This document shows positions 1-12,450 of a stretch of 64,000 nt of DNA, piece by piece (within the stretch, counting starts at the first letter, position 1; every line of letters begins with the position of its first letter). The stretch comes from Poecilobothrus nobilitatus (lineage: Eukaryota > Arthropoda > Insecta > Diptera > Dolichopodidae): NCBI GenBank assembly GCA_947095535.1, contig OX352772.1, positions 319,124,018-319,188,017 on the forward strand, written 5' to 3'. The position numbers and the translations under genes were made by a program. The notes below the pieces were generated by a model. It was not told where the DNA came from. It was given only the letters and a program-made list of their open reading frames with translations, and did no database searches.

Positions 1-2480
1 AACAATCTATAAATATAATTTTATAGGCGACATGTCATATTTCTCGTTGAAATTGAAACATAATCATCATGAGAGTTGTATCTTACAAATAGTGGGTCAA
101 AATACCCAAATTTAGTTTAAGAATATTATTCTTTACCAGCGCCGGGACCCAATACAACAAAAAATTTAGGGATTTCTGACCCCCCAAATATTTAAAGTGA
201 TTATGCAACACAATCAATTCGACACTCTACCACAAAAAATTAAAATAGTGTAATATATACCCATAATATTTTTCCTAGTCTAAAATTATATGGAACATCC
301 TAAGATACTGGTAAATAACAAATCTGATTTTGATCTTATACGTAGAATCTTGCACTAATTTTTTTAATATATTTTCGAATACATAATTCAATGATATTGT
401 CCAGAGTCAGAATTCAAGTCAGACAAATGATCAATCAGTTTTAAGGTTTGTTATAGGTTGTTGCAGGAGTTACAGTGAAATATAAAGCTTACTTTTAAAC
501 ATTTATTTGCATTTAAATTGAAACTGTTGTTATTAGATCAAATCTGAAACTGATTCAGATTATATTGCAATATATCACAATTTCTACTTGACGTAAAGTT
601 TTATTAATTTTAATATTTGCAGCAAAACTAAGAAGATAAAAGAAAGGCGAAGGAGGCTCATAAGTTACAACAACAAAAAATAAACCTAAACCTAAATGGA
701 CCTAAATGGCTGCATTGAGGAAATCTTGAGTTTGCAACAAAGGTTGTAATTGTAATGAAAAAATGTTTGACCTGAACATAACTTGATATGACTTCAGAGA
801 TTAAAAAAAATTATAATGAATTGAGGTTATATCTTTCAAATCCTAATACCATATGGTTTTCAAGTATTTTTTTAAAGAATACTTAGTCGAATGTTATCCT
901 CTTATCAATAAATATTATGGCTACCTGATTTTTCTATTCCTTAGCATTGAGATGAACTGTATTAAAATATAAAATTATATGTTGTTTATAAGAATAAACA
1001 GTTAAAAAGTTTAATAAATTAATGAAGTATTTTTATTCATAAAGAATTTTTCGAAAACAAATTCTATCCAAAAAATTGATTCAATATTATAATTTTATAT
1101 TAATTTTAGAGATTTATTTTTAACTAACCATAAAATGAGAATTTTTAATAAAATAAATTTCTATTACATGTATTTATGTGGTAAACACAATATGAACGGA
1201 TAACGGTTTTTCTACTGTCAAAATACAAATATAAATGCGTTTAAACTGATATTTGATATTTAGCAGCGCCCTGCGAAAAGTAAAAAAACGCGCAATGAAT
1301 AAACTTAACTATTCTTATATTCTATAATTATATTTGTTTTTAAACATAAGTTTTGACGAACAATAAATTGAACTGTTTAGAGATCATGAAATTATTTTAT
1401 AATCTTAGACAAATATATTATAGAAATATAATTTCAAGCAAGATAATTTGAAAAGTCAAAAGTTGTCAACATCAATTCCAACGACCGTCGCCGTCAGCCG
1501 ACCAAAGTGTGTTTACGACAATATATAAATTTAAATAACAAAAAAACTACACTAACTTAAAATCATTTTCAATTTAAATCCTTCAGATGCTATTAATAAT
1601 ACTGCAATAAAAAATATTATTTTCGAAAACAATAATTCGAAAATTTTACAATAAAAAATGTTAAAAATTAGATTAAAATTAATATACCAATTAAAGTAAT
1701 TGAGAAAAAAATTAATTTTTTTTTTTTTTTTAGTCATCCTGAAATAATAAACCAATATAAATTTTGTAAATAAAAATAAATTTAAAACAAAGAAAAGGAA
1801 AAATAAATAATATTAAAAAAAATAAGAATAAAAAACTATTAAAAAATTATTATTTAAAAATGCAAATGTTAAAAAAAAATTAAAACAAAGGAAATTTTTT
1901 TCAAATACTTTATTTTTATTTCAGTAACCAATGTTCAAAATTAACATTTTTTTGTTAAAAATATTTTCATTTATAACGGAAAAATATGGTTTTATAATAC
2001 TACAACGGAGAATTTAATTTTAACTGTTAATCATAGGATGAAATAATAAACATCTATATCAGTTTTAAAAGCATTGTATGTCAGCAATTTCATTTGTGAG
2101 GCTAATATAATATACATAAGTATAGATCGAAGAAAATCTCCAATGTTTCAAATAATCAAGAAAAATTACAAAGATCCTACACAAATAATAAAATTTAATG
2201 GAACGGAAAATGTTTTAAAACAAGACTCATTAATTGACCAGACTATATGATTAAGGCTTTTCTTTAGAGTAACTTCTCAAACGAAATTCAGCTCATATAC
2301 TTCTGTAATGTTTTAAATTATCATAGCAGGCTTTAAGTGGTTAATAGATACATCGTCTTGTAAAAATATTGAAACTAAATTTCTTGTTACTGTAAAGATA
2401 TCTTGTGTTAAAATAATAACATCAATAATAGCTTAAAATAACGGTCATGCAGTATCAATTCCGTTACGTTATTAATTAAA
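1..2480. other. AT-rich stretch without recognisable gene
   Basis: No open frame here resembles a known protein, and no tRNA-like or terminal-repeat structure stands out. It holds homopolymer runs, the longest being the T run near 1712-1731. A few short GC-richer spots occur, such as 139-150 and 1480-1505. The segment around 600-720 is slightly more coding-like in composition but is broken by stops in every frame. Confidence 0.6.
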
Positions 2481-2572
2481 TAACAGGGTGTTTCATGGAA
2501 TAAGAATAATTTTATTTGTGTAAAATTGGAAAATAATCGGCCGTGAAAGTTACACTAAGGTATAGCGACAGT

Positions 2573-2699
2573 AGCTCGAATGCATAAAACTGAGCTTTAG
2601 CTCACATCTCCTTTTTTCAAACAAAAATTACGCTTGAACTCATATTTTTGATTGAAAAAGTGAGGTATGAGTTCAAGCTCAGTTTTAAGAATTCGAGCT
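2573..2699. mobile_element. Palindromic foldback MITE, about 127 bp
   Basis: The two halves are near-complete inverted repeats. The left arm begins AGCTCGAATGCATAAAACTG and the reverse complement of the right arm begins AGCTCGAATTCTTAAAACTG. The pairing continues inward to about 55 bp per arm, leaving a short centre around 2630-2643. Each end is flanked by TA (TA-GCTCGAA and TTCGAGC-TA), which would fit a TA target duplication as made by Tc1/mariner-type transposases; that assignment is inference. There is no coding capacity. A partial, diverged relative lies at 59240-59352, so this is a dispersed family rather than a chance palindrome. Confidence 0.7.
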
Positions 2700-4610
2700 A
2701 TTATAATAGAAATTGCCAAACATATTTCTATGAATAACATGCTAAATTTAATTTTTTTAACGTTTATAATTTTTAACATGTCAACACGTTAGAATTGAAT
2801 TATTCTTTTTTAAGCATTTCTAATTTTACTGAATTGAATGAATTTCTAATTTTTATTCAAATTTGGGATAATGTTATATCTTTTAATACTAGCAGATTTA
2901 AATTCCAAGATTTTTTAAAAAAGATTATTATTTATTATTATTATTAGTTTACAATGAGACAATAAAAAAGATTAGTATCTAAGTAGTATCTTTAGTTAAC
3001 TTTGACATCATTAGTTATATTTGATATTTACTTTAATTTAAAATAATTTTTCATTTTAAAATGAAAATGAAAAGCTATCAAAAACTTTAATGCAATTCCA
3101 CAAATTCAAAAAAAAAAAAAAAATTTTAAAATTAAAGTTAAATTTTTCTTTAACCAAAAGCCAAATAAATTTTTCTTACTATAGATTTTTCAAGTATGGA
3201 TAAAATCCAACAATAAATATTATAATGTACAAAAAAAAAAAAAAAAAAATAACTTTTAGGTATTTTTTTTTTTTTATTTTATATTTTGTTTTGATTTTGT
3301 ATACATTTTGAAGCATTTTCTTGTCATTAAACTTCATAAGTACTTAAATTCTTTTTATTTAAATTTTACTTTTTGGTTTCTTGTTGAAGGAAAACACCAC
3401 AATAAAAATTTGTTTGGTGAAAATTTTCAATTTTTGCTATACTTTTTGCAATTTGTTTTGTTATTTTTTTTTTTCCATTTGCGAAAAAAAATTAACTAAC
3501 AAATAGAAAAATTAAAAAAAACAGAAAAACTAGAAAAAAAATTAGGTAACAAAGAAAAAAATAACAACACTTACTGATGATGTTCTTTTCAATGTTTTGA
3601 ATAAAACGGCAACACCAAAAATTAGTGTTAGAGGCTGTTTTCTTTTTGTTGAAGCTCTTGACCAAAAAATTGTTGAATTTTTTAAAAGGATGACTTGTTA
3701 AAATGAAATTTTTTCTTTCATAAATATTTTTTTTCTTTTTGAACATTTTGTTTACTTTTTGTCTGGCTTAGGAGAAACAAAAAAAAGCAAAAAAAGAAAA
3801 AAACATAATTTTTTTTTATTGTTTTGGTTACAGTTATTTCTAAAGAACCAGACGTTTCGAAAAATAGTAAAAATAAATTTATATAACCTATGGGAAAAAG
3901 TTTTTTTTTTTTGAAAGAGAGCGTTATAAAATGATGTTCCTAGAAATTACTTGACTTAAGCTTTTTCTTGTTTTTTTATTTAAAAAAAAAAAATATTTTC
4001 TATATTTTAAGAATTTTTAAAAAAAATTAGCTTATGTTATGTATATTCTTTTTTTATCCAATAAAAATCATTCATATTATTCATTTCCTTGTATTTTAAT
4101 TTGAATATAGAAGAGGAAATAATAATTTTGTTTGTAAATCAGTAAACTTTCAATTGTCCTTGTGAATAAAATTAGATATATTTAAAAAAAAAAAAAATCT
4201 ACACTAAAATTATTATAGATATGGTGCATTGACGGATCTATATTTTTTAAAGTGGATTATCGATTTTTAATCTTCTTAGTTATTCTATGTTACCCCTCGA
4301 TATATACTTTATTTATATTTTTAATTTATCCTTAATGCTAGAATCACAGACTTATACTTAATGCAATCAGTTTCCTGAAGGCTTTCACCATTCACAACAA
4401 TACTATAAGTATTTCGTACCGGAACAATATTCAGTTGTGTGCTTTTATTAAATAAATTATTTGTTTCATAAGTTATGTATTATTAAAATTATATTTCATT
4501 GGTTTGATTTACAATACAATTTTTATTTATTACATTTAGCTTTTTCCTATACTTTAACTTTTTACAGCAGACTAAAACTAAACTAAAACTAATCTGTAAG
4601 TATAATATAA
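2700..4610. other. Homopolymer-rich AT DNA, no gene seen
   Basis: Long A and T runs occur at 3108-3123, 3231-3250, 3264-3276 and elsewhere. The short open frames here are made of Lys/Asn/Phe/Ile codons from these runs and match nothing I recognise. A block at about 3567-3700 is less simple in sequence and its minus strand ends in a GTAAGTG motif, but that is too little to call an exon. Confidence 0.55.
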
Positions 4611-4617
4611 TATTTAA

Positions 4618-4760
4618 TAAAATAATTATTGTATAAGATAATAGATGGCCCTCAAATAATAATGTTCATGTTTCATAACCCTGTACAATAGCTACAGATG
4701 AATAATCGGCGATTTAGTGAATATGTATAATAGTTAAAAATGTCATATGTTTTTTTATAG
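4618..4760 (+). repeat. Diverged body of a SINE-like repeat family
   Basis: This stretch aligns by eye with 9819-9990 and, inverted, with 12190-12338. Shared landmarks are an ATAATAGATG block, a CATAA...GTACAATAGCT block about 40 bp later, and a GATTTAGTGA block followed by CATATG. It is the most decayed of the three copies, and I see no tRNA-like head upstream of it. Confidence 0.5.
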
Positions 4761-4769
4761 GAAATAAAG

Positions 4770-6950
4770 GATATGTTTAGGAAAGGAATTAAAAAAAAAT
4801 AAAATATAATAATCTAAACTTTCTAATATTGAAGATGGAAGTATACAGATTATTATAAAGGAATAAAATTAAAATAATTTGCACAATAAAAAAGTTGTTA
4901 ATACTATTAGACTGAGGATCACAAAAAACTGAAATAGTTTAGTAGTCCATAAAAAACATTTATCAAACACAATATATCTATGAGTTTTAGCATATTTTTT
5001 TTTATATTTTCGCAGACTATATAAAAGACTATTGTTATTAAATATTTTAGACTAATTTAATCATCTCGTATTGGAATTTTACTAGAATTTTACTAATATG
5101 ACGTTTAAGCCAGTATAAGTAGATTATATCGAATATGCATCACAAATTATTTTTCCAAACAAACAATTGGTTAGCATTACTCGAATTATATCTTTTCCAT
5201 CCGGAATATTCACTTTAAAAGTTTAAGAAGTACTGTAATTCTTTTCAATGTTTTTTAATATTGTTAAATGATACTGAATGGACTCAAGATGTATAATATT
5301 ATTTTAAGTATCTTTTTGTATTTTTGCTTCTGTTTATTTTGTGATTCAACAATTACACTTGAGTATTATAGCTAAAAAAAAAAAACAAAAAGGAAAAAAC
5401 CAAGATCCCCACCTAACATAAAATTTCAACTTAACTAAATTACTTTAGAGGAAATCTATTTATTTCGAGTGGTTTCAATTTTATTTTTTTGCCAACTCAT
5501 TATTTTAAAATAATAAATATAATAATCTTAAGATATTATAAATGAGCCTTAAGGTTTATAATAAGTGACAACTGAGATTTTAATAGATATATATAGTTAT
5601 AATATTGTGATATATAATTATGACATGCACATGTAATTAAAATAAATTTTCGTTTCATTTAAATTTTCAGCCTTAAACTATGCAATATAAAATATAAAAA
5701 AAATGAATCTACAAAATCAATAACAGAAAATCAAGTGTTATTTATTTTTCGTTCTTTTCTGATTTCATTAGGATAACCGTACAAGTTAAATTATAATTGT
5801 TTCATTTTAATACCTTTAGATATTTTTTTGAACTTTTGAGTGGTTTTTTTTTTTTTTAATGGTACATTTTTTACTGTTATTTACTATTTAAAATGATGGT
5901 TTTATTTTTTTATTTTCTCTATTAAATGTGGAGTTTTATTTCGCATGAACAATCATAGATACAGTTATTTAAAAACATATATTATATATATGTATATTGT
6001 ATATTATTATTATAGGTATGTATAGGTATGTTATTATTTTTAATATAACGATAAAGAAATAAGATATAATCAAAAGGTGAAGTTATAATTTGAATATAAA
6101 TGTTACTCTGACACGATATTCATTTCTTAATTTGAGTGTAGTTTTGATTTAACATGTTTGTGCAATTAAATAAAGATTTAGATATATTTTTTTTTTTTTT
6201 TTGCGGATACTATAAAATGTTTTATATACATAATATTATTATGTATATGAATATAGAATGTTAGTTGATATTTTTTTTTTTTGTGATGGTCATTAATGAT
6301 ATAAAAACAAACCATTATAACATTTTACATATAAATATATATAAAATTATTTTGTATTAAATGCGTTTTGTAAAAAATTAATGTTTTTTTGTAAAAAACA
6401 AAAAAAAAAAAAATTACTAAAAGACAAAATTAACACTGAAAAATATTTTATGATGGGATTATGGTAAATATTCAGTTCACTTAACTGTAATACCTTACAA
6501 ATTATATGTATAGATAGCTGTATATAATATCTACTGTATTTTAATTATAATTATTTTATTTTACAAATTTAAAGTTGTTTATTTTCAGTTGTTTTAATCT
6601 GTTTTAGAATTTAATTAGAAAATTTTTTTTAATTAAAAACATGCAATTTTCAAAATTAAAATTACATAACTATATATAATTATTAATAACAGTATAGTTA
6701 ATATACAATATTATTAAAAGAACATTATTGTTAATTTATTATTTGTATATGATTATGTTTTTGGGATTAGATTTTGTGATTAAAAAAACAAATAGTTAAG
6801 TTTTTTAAGAATAGTTAAAAAAGAAATTAAATTCTTATTATTATGAAAACTAAGAATCAAATAAGCAACAAATTTTTCTGAACAATTTAGAATTATAAGT
6901 TATAATATAGTCATTATATTATTAATTGGAGGAGAAGAACTCATACTAAG
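4770..6950. other. AT-rich stretch without recognisable gene
   Basis: No coding, tRNA-like or terminal-repeat signal is visible. It contains many T and A runs (for example 5848-5859, 6189-6202, 6271-6282, 6400-6412) and TATATG/TATTATTAT simple sequence around 5975-6050. Confidence 0.55.
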
Positions 6951-6961
6951 GCAATTAAGAA

Positions 6962-7213
6962 GGAACAAAAAGGAAAAAATGGAGGTGGATAGGCCACACG
7001 CTAAGGAAACACCAGTATAATATAAGTCGCATGGCCCTGGAATGGAACACCCAAGGACGCAGAAGACGCGGGCGTCCAAGTAACACTTGAAGATGCACCG
7101 TAATAAACGAACTCAGCCAGTGTAACGTCACATGGGAGAATGCAAAAACATCAGCAGGAAACCGTGTGAGATGGAGATGCCAAATGGAAGCCCTATGCTT
7201 CCTCGCGGAGTGA
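6962..7213 (+). pseudogene. Non-LTR retrotransposon C-terminal fragment (I/Nimb-like)
   Basis: Read from 6962, the frame gives KWRWIGHTLRK, then MALEWNTQGRRRRGRP, then RVRW and ALC, ending at a TGA at 7211-7213. This is the conserved C-terminal tail that follows the reverse transcriptase domain in non-LTR elements of the I/Nimb type (WIGHTLR, then ALEWNPQGKRRRGRP, then RVRW...ALC). A single in-frame TGA at 7088-7090 replaces the Trp expected in the NTWRR-type block. The frame closes upstream at a TAA (6956-6958), so the RT domain is missing. It is a 5'-truncated, dead copy, and a short A run follows at 7219-7230. A second fragment of the same kind, covering the part just upstream of this tail, lies on the minus strand at 60640-60855. 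Confidence 0.8.
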
Positions 7214-7620
7214 AATGAACAAAAAAAAAAATTATTAATTACTACAAAATTACGTTTTTGTCAAAAACTTTTTATTAAAAAATTAATCTACAGTTATTCG
7301 TAATTGATAGTGGAGGGCCAAAAGTCCTATTCAAACTATTCAGACTTACCTCAGTGGGTTAAAAGTTTCATGGATATAATGTATCAATGTTATGTATTAT
7401 GAGTATTTTGAATAGGTAATTTTGTTTTAATTTACACTCCGAAAACTAGAGAGTAATAAAGGTACAAAATTAAACTTTAAACTTTATTTTATGAAAAGGT
7501 CCCCAAAGAACGACTAAAATTGCCGCCAAAAGTAAAATGAAATTAGATCCGAATTTTGGTGGCTAATTACATACGAAAGTAGTCTTCAATTTTCAAAATA
7601 AGAAAATTTAATATATCTGA

Positions 7621-7690
7621 CCAATAGTGCAGTGCGTAAGTCACCGGTCTTTCAGGCGAAAGATCCCGAATTGAAACTCCGGTCATATAA
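7621..7690 (+). repeat. tRNA-like SINE head, degenerate
   Basis: The segment has a box A-like stretch (ATAGTGCAGTGCGTAAG), a stem around GGTCTTTCAGGCGAAAGATC resembling an anticodon arm, and a box B-like GAATTGAAACTCC. The order and spacing are those of a Glu-type tRNA. There is no paired acceptor stem, and the sequence runs into AT-rich DNA, so it is a tRNA-derived repeat rather than a tRNA gene. A conserved 3' body was not recognised. Confidence 0.45.
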
Positions 7691-7699
7691 AAAATAATA

Positions 7700-9650
7700 T
7701 ATAAAATATAATGAAATAATCTAAACAAAATATTAAATATAATTTTAATTGAATACTTGTACCGAGATGACCCACGTGCTAAAGGCAAAAGGGTCCTAAA
7801 AATATCGGTAGGTATTTATATCTGCACGATAAAATAAAAAAAAAAATTTTAAATTTTGCATTAAAAGATATAAATACAATGAGTTGAAATATACATATAA
7901 AGAAAATAACTATAGGAGGGTCAAAATCAGTCTTTCAATAATTCTTTTAATAGGGCGATTTTAGAAAAACATTTATGTGTATTATTTAAATATGTGTATA
8001 GAAAAATAATTCGGATAGATTAAATCAGAAAGTTTTCATTTTCTCCAGAATATTTATATGTATATTCATATAATCTCGATATGAATATTTGGATTGGAAA
8101 ATCGTAAATCCTTATTTCGTATAACCAACAATAAAATCTCTGTTTTTAGAAACATATTTTCACAACAAAGTACAACAAAATACTTCAAATAGACTTTTGA
8201 TTTTTCTTCTTGGAATCTTTGTCTTTGGAAGGTGCAGTAGCACTTTTAACCCTGTCCCATTATTAATGCATGTGATGTTGTTTACTCTGACATGAAAACA
8301 GCATTTGTAAATTTAACTTTGTCTTTCAATATAAAATTTTAATAATATTTGGAAAATCAGTTTTTTTTTTCTTCACTTTATTTTTAAAATAACAAAATTA
8401 AACCACATAATGTTGCTATAACTATTTTTTTCACAATCAAAAAATTAAAGTATGTTTTTGTTTGTTAAATTAATTTTTATTTAATTTTTACTCAAATATT
8501 TCAATTGTTATTTTTGCTTTTAAAAAACGTAAAATATAAAAAACTTATTTGGAAAACTTATACATACATACATACATACATATTATATTATATAGATACA
8601 ACAATAAGTAGTACTTCCATTTTTAAAACTTACATTATATTCTATACTTGTGTATGTATTTGTTGTTAATTGTTATTCTAATTTAAATCTCTGGTTTTAT
8701 TAGAAACATTAAATAAAACAAAATGTCCTTAATGAAAAAATATATAATATTTATGCATATATAATTTAAATATGAGTAGGTGTGTGTGCGTTAAAATAAT
8801 TAGAGAAAAATGGTAAAAAAAAAAGAATGCATTCAAAAAAAAAAATGCGCTTTATAACAGATTTAAAATTATTCATTCATATATTTATACTTAATACACA
8901 TAAACTTATATATATAGTAATATATTATGTATATATGTATATCTAATATTGTTATTTGAATTTATCAAAATACTATCGTTTAACAACTTTTTTATTATTA
9001 AGTAGGTATATATATATATGTATATATGCTATATAAAATATATCTAATAATTAAGGGGCTCATTTTAACACCAACTATAACAAAAACAATATTTAACACA
9101 ACAAATTTATTTTTTTCCTTTTATTCAAATATTAATTTGATTTTATGCTCAAATAATAATACGAATTCATGTTTTAGCATTCATTCAACATTCATCATAA
9201 TTAAAATGTAGTTTAAAATAAAATAAAATGCTGAAAAATATATAAATAAAAATTAACTTACAAAGAGAAATATTTTTTTTTTTTTTTTTTGTTTTTTTAA
9301 TTAAATATTTCATGCGAAAGGGTAATTTCAATAAAAATATATATATATATACATACATAGATATATGTATATATATAAAAAATAGAAAAAAAAAATATAT
9401 GTATGGATATATGTATATATTTATAAGAAATTAAAATCAAATAAAAATCTGCAAAAGTTGTTGCAAGGCCCGTCGCAAAAATGTTTTTTTTTTTTTTTTT
9501 TAAACAAATCACAATATTAAAGAAAATTAAAATTAAAACATTAAAAAGTTGAAATATTTTGAAACGTAGAAATAAATAAAAATATTAGTTAAAAATACTG
9601 CAATATTTTCAATTACCTACTTCCAATAAAATAATAAATGTGTATTAATA
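7700..9650. other. AT-rich stretch with simple repeats
   Basis: No gene was recognised. A (TACA)n microsatellite lies near 8559-8582, TATATG-type repeats lie around 8925-9030 and 9335-9420, and T runs lie at 9269-9288 and 9484-9500. Open frames in this stretch consist of these repeats. Confidence 0.55.
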
Positions 9651-9656
9651 TTGTAT

Positions 9657-9990
9657 AGCAGTTGGCCCAGTGCGTTGCTTTCCCCAATAGAAGCAAAGTA
9701 ATCAAAGTAAGTACTGGCCTAATATGCATACTTTAAAAAATTGTTTTGAAATTTTTCATGTGCCATTTTTCTACTTAAATATAAAATTTCTAATAATATG
9801 CTATAATATAGAAAATAAAATAATTTTTGTATACTATAATAGATGTCGCACAAATAAAAATATTTGCGGTTCATAGAATTGTACAATAGCTGCAACGTAT
9901 AATAATAAATGGTCTAAGTGAAACTGATGATTCCATAAACTAAAGCTTAGTTAAATATGAATAATAAATGATTTAGTGATACCATATGTT
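9657..9990 (+). mobile_element. SINE-like element with conserved body
   Basis: The body (9819-9950) is closely matched, in inverted orientation, by 12190-12338. Shared blocks include ATAATAGATGTCGCACAAAT, TTGTACAATA, and AAGTGAAACTGATGATTCC followed by AAACTAAAGCTT. About 150 bp upstream is a GC-richer block (9661-9720, TTGGCCCAGTGCGTTGC) in the place where the 12190 copy has a clear tRNA-like head. This suggests a tRNA-headed SINE, but the box B here is not intact. No coding capacity. Confidence 0.5.
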
Positions 9991-10551
9991 CCTTATAGAA
10001 GCGGAAAACATGAGTAAATACTTCAAATAATTCAACTTAATCGCTCTTTTCTTATAACGAAGAGATTTTTAGTAAGGTATAAATATAGTATATGTCAACA
10101 CTATATTAACAATTTTTCAATGCCAAAAATATTTAATAAATAATATTCTAAGAATTAATATATTTATTTGTCGAATTCAATTTAATTGTTTGAAATGTAT
10201 GTACATATATACATAATATAGTAAATTAAATCGAAATTTTCTTATATGTATTCTGAATCAAACATAATATAAACAGTTAGTATCAAAAAAAAATTAAAAT
10301 AGTTAAAAATAGAACTGTGTATTTTATGTCGGTCAGAATACTCTACAAATGTCTAAATAGATCTTTTAATAACGCTTCAAAGTATGAATTGCCATTTTAA
10401 TCCAAGTCATCCCTCTATATTTATATTGAACTTCTATTAAATTTCATAAAAAATTAATAACGAAATATTAATAGATATGCATAACTAAAGGTTATGGCGC
10501 AATGCTTACATTTTACTTTCTTCGAAAACTTTGACAGCTGAAATGAATTAT

Positions 10552-11869
10552 CTTTTTAGCACATTTCCAAAAAAAATTTGAAAAAATGTGCTTATTAGTT
10601 TCACTCTGTCCGTCCGTCCGTCCGTCCGTCCGTTCGTCCGTCTGTTTACAAAACTTCTACACCATTAAAGATAGAGAAAAAAAATTTTAACCATAGGTAG
10701 GTCTCATAAAAAAAATAATTTTGTGGAACAACTTTTTCATGTAGCCCCCCCATTACGGAGCTACAGCCCCTCAAACTTTGAAAAAGCCCTATTTTTAAAT
10801 ACATATATCTTATGTTCTGCTTAAGATTTTTGCAATCTGAAAACGTCATTCGACAGGTATTTCTTTTATCTTTGTAAATTAATATCAAAATTATTCAATT
10901 TTTTTAAATTTAGTATTTAAATTTACCGTTATGTGAAAACCAAATTTTGCATGATTTTTCTACTTTCATAACTCCGGCACGCTTCTAGATAGAAGCTTCA
11001 AATTTTGAGGCAAGAAAGAACTTTTAGAATTAGTATAAGTTTGCTCAGAAAATTTTTTCGGACCACCCCCTGTTTATGAGCTATTAGGGCTTAAAAATTG
11101 AAAATTTGCTATTTTTAAACACCTGTAACTTAGGAACCTGTACATATTTTACTTCTGCAAGATATAAAAATTAAAGCTACAATAATATATTTTTACGTGT
11201 GTTAAAGGTTTATTTTAATTGTAAAGGGTTCCAAAGTTGCAGCTCTTCAAAATTGCGAAAAAGCCCCATTTTCAGATGTATATATCTCGGGCTCTGCGTA
11301 ATAATTTTGCAATCTAAAACCGCCAGAAGATCGAAAATTTTATTATCTATATAAAACAATATCAAAATTATGTAATATTTTGTAATTTACTATTTAAATT
11401 TACCGTTATGTGAAAACCACATTTTGCATGAAATTTCTTTTTTCATAACTCCGGCACCCCTTTAGATAGGAACCTGAAATTTTGAGACAAGAAAGAACTT
11501 TTAGAATTAGTATAAGTTTTCTCAGAAAATTTTTTGGTAACACCCCCTCTTTAAGAGTTATTACGCCTCAAAAATTGAAAATTTGCTATTTTTAGACACC
11601 TGTAACTTAGGCACCTGTACAAATTTTTCTTCGGCAAGACATGAAAATTAAAGGTTCAATAATATACTTTTACGTGTGTTAACGGCTTTTCTTAGTTATA
11701 TAGGATTTTAGAATTACGGCCCCTCAAAATTTCAAAAATGTCCTATTTTCACATTTTTTCGTATTACATGAAATTTTCAAATTTTTGTGTAAGTCACACT
11801 TCTAAACAGTTTGTATTGAGTTTTGGAAATGTGCGCTTTTAAAAACCGTTGGTTTACATTCTACCTTGT
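10552..11869 (-). mobile_element. Full-length Helentron-like / mini-me-like element, copy A
   Basis: This non-coding element shares its whole length with the copies at 22993 and 32778. On its own strand it starts CAAGGTAGAATGTAAACCAA, has a subterminal GCGCACATTTCCAAAA, then two ~480-bp homologous modules, then a GGAC array, and ends with a hairpin (AGCACATTT / AAATGTGCT) followed by AAAA. Each module carries the conserved TAACGGTAAATTTAAAT block. A subterminal inverted repeat that matches the terminal hairpin is a known trait of Helentron-associated DINE-type elements, and a (GTCY)n array is a known trait of dipteran mini-me elements. Which name applies was not tested. Confidence 0.75.
10608..10643. 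repeat. (GTCC)n microsatellite inside copy A
   Basis: About nine tetranucleotide units with GTTC/GTCT variants near the distal edge. Arrays at the same place occur in the copies at 15749, 22993 and 32778, so the array belongs to the element. Confidence 0.9.
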
Positions 11870-12189
11870 TTTTTATCAAATTTGATCAAATGCTCAAACT
11901 ATTCAAATAAAGTATCCAGAAAACACTAACAATAACGAATTTACGAATTTTTATATCGATGCTTTACTTTGAATACTTTTACAGTTTTCCATTTGAATAT
12001 TTTGTCAATTTATCTTTAAAAATTTTTGTTTTGTTTGAAGAAAAATTAATCGAAGTTAAAAAAAAAGAAAATGTATTTGAGACAAAACAAGCATATTATA
12101 CAGAAATAAAATTTTACGCTATAAACTTTGGGCTCTAACTCTATATTATAAATATTTTAATAATAAATTCTTTAAAATAATAAAAAAAA

Positions 12190-12450
12190 TGTTTGTTTAC
12201 TTTTGACAAAGCTTTAGTTTCTGGAATCATCAGTTTCACTAAGCCGTTTATTACTATAAGGTTGTAGTTATTGTACAACTCTATGAAACGCATATATTTC
12301 TATTTGTGCGACATCTATTATCATGTACAAGAATTATTTACTTTTTTATTTACTTATATTATACTAATTATAATATATTATTATTGGTGGTTTGAACCTG
12401 AGTCTTTTCGAATGAAAGGCGGGTATCTTAACTAACCTACACCATTGACT
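12190..12450 (-). mobile_element. SINE-like element with tRNA-Glu-like head
   Basis: Read on the minus strand, 12450-12383 has box A-like ATGGTGTAGGTTAGTTAAG, an anticodon-arm-like CCGCCTTTCATTC, and box B-like CAGGTTCAAACC. These line up with the order and spacing of a fly tRNA-Glu. After an AT-rich linker, 12338-12190 matches the body at 9819-9950 almost base for base. A tRNA-like head joined to a body that recurs elsewhere is the signature of a SINE. There is no acceptor-stem pairing, so it is not a functional tRNA. Confidence 0.6.

Noticed and set aside
600..900. Possible decayed exon with several partly open frames
   Set aside because: Stops interrupt every frame within about 40 codons and no motif is recognisable.
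3492..3746. 84-codon minus-strand open frame ending near a GTAAGTG donor-like motif
   Set aside because: It is rich in Lys/Asn/Phe from A/T runs, has no similarity, and a single donor-like heptamer is expected by chance in this much DNA.
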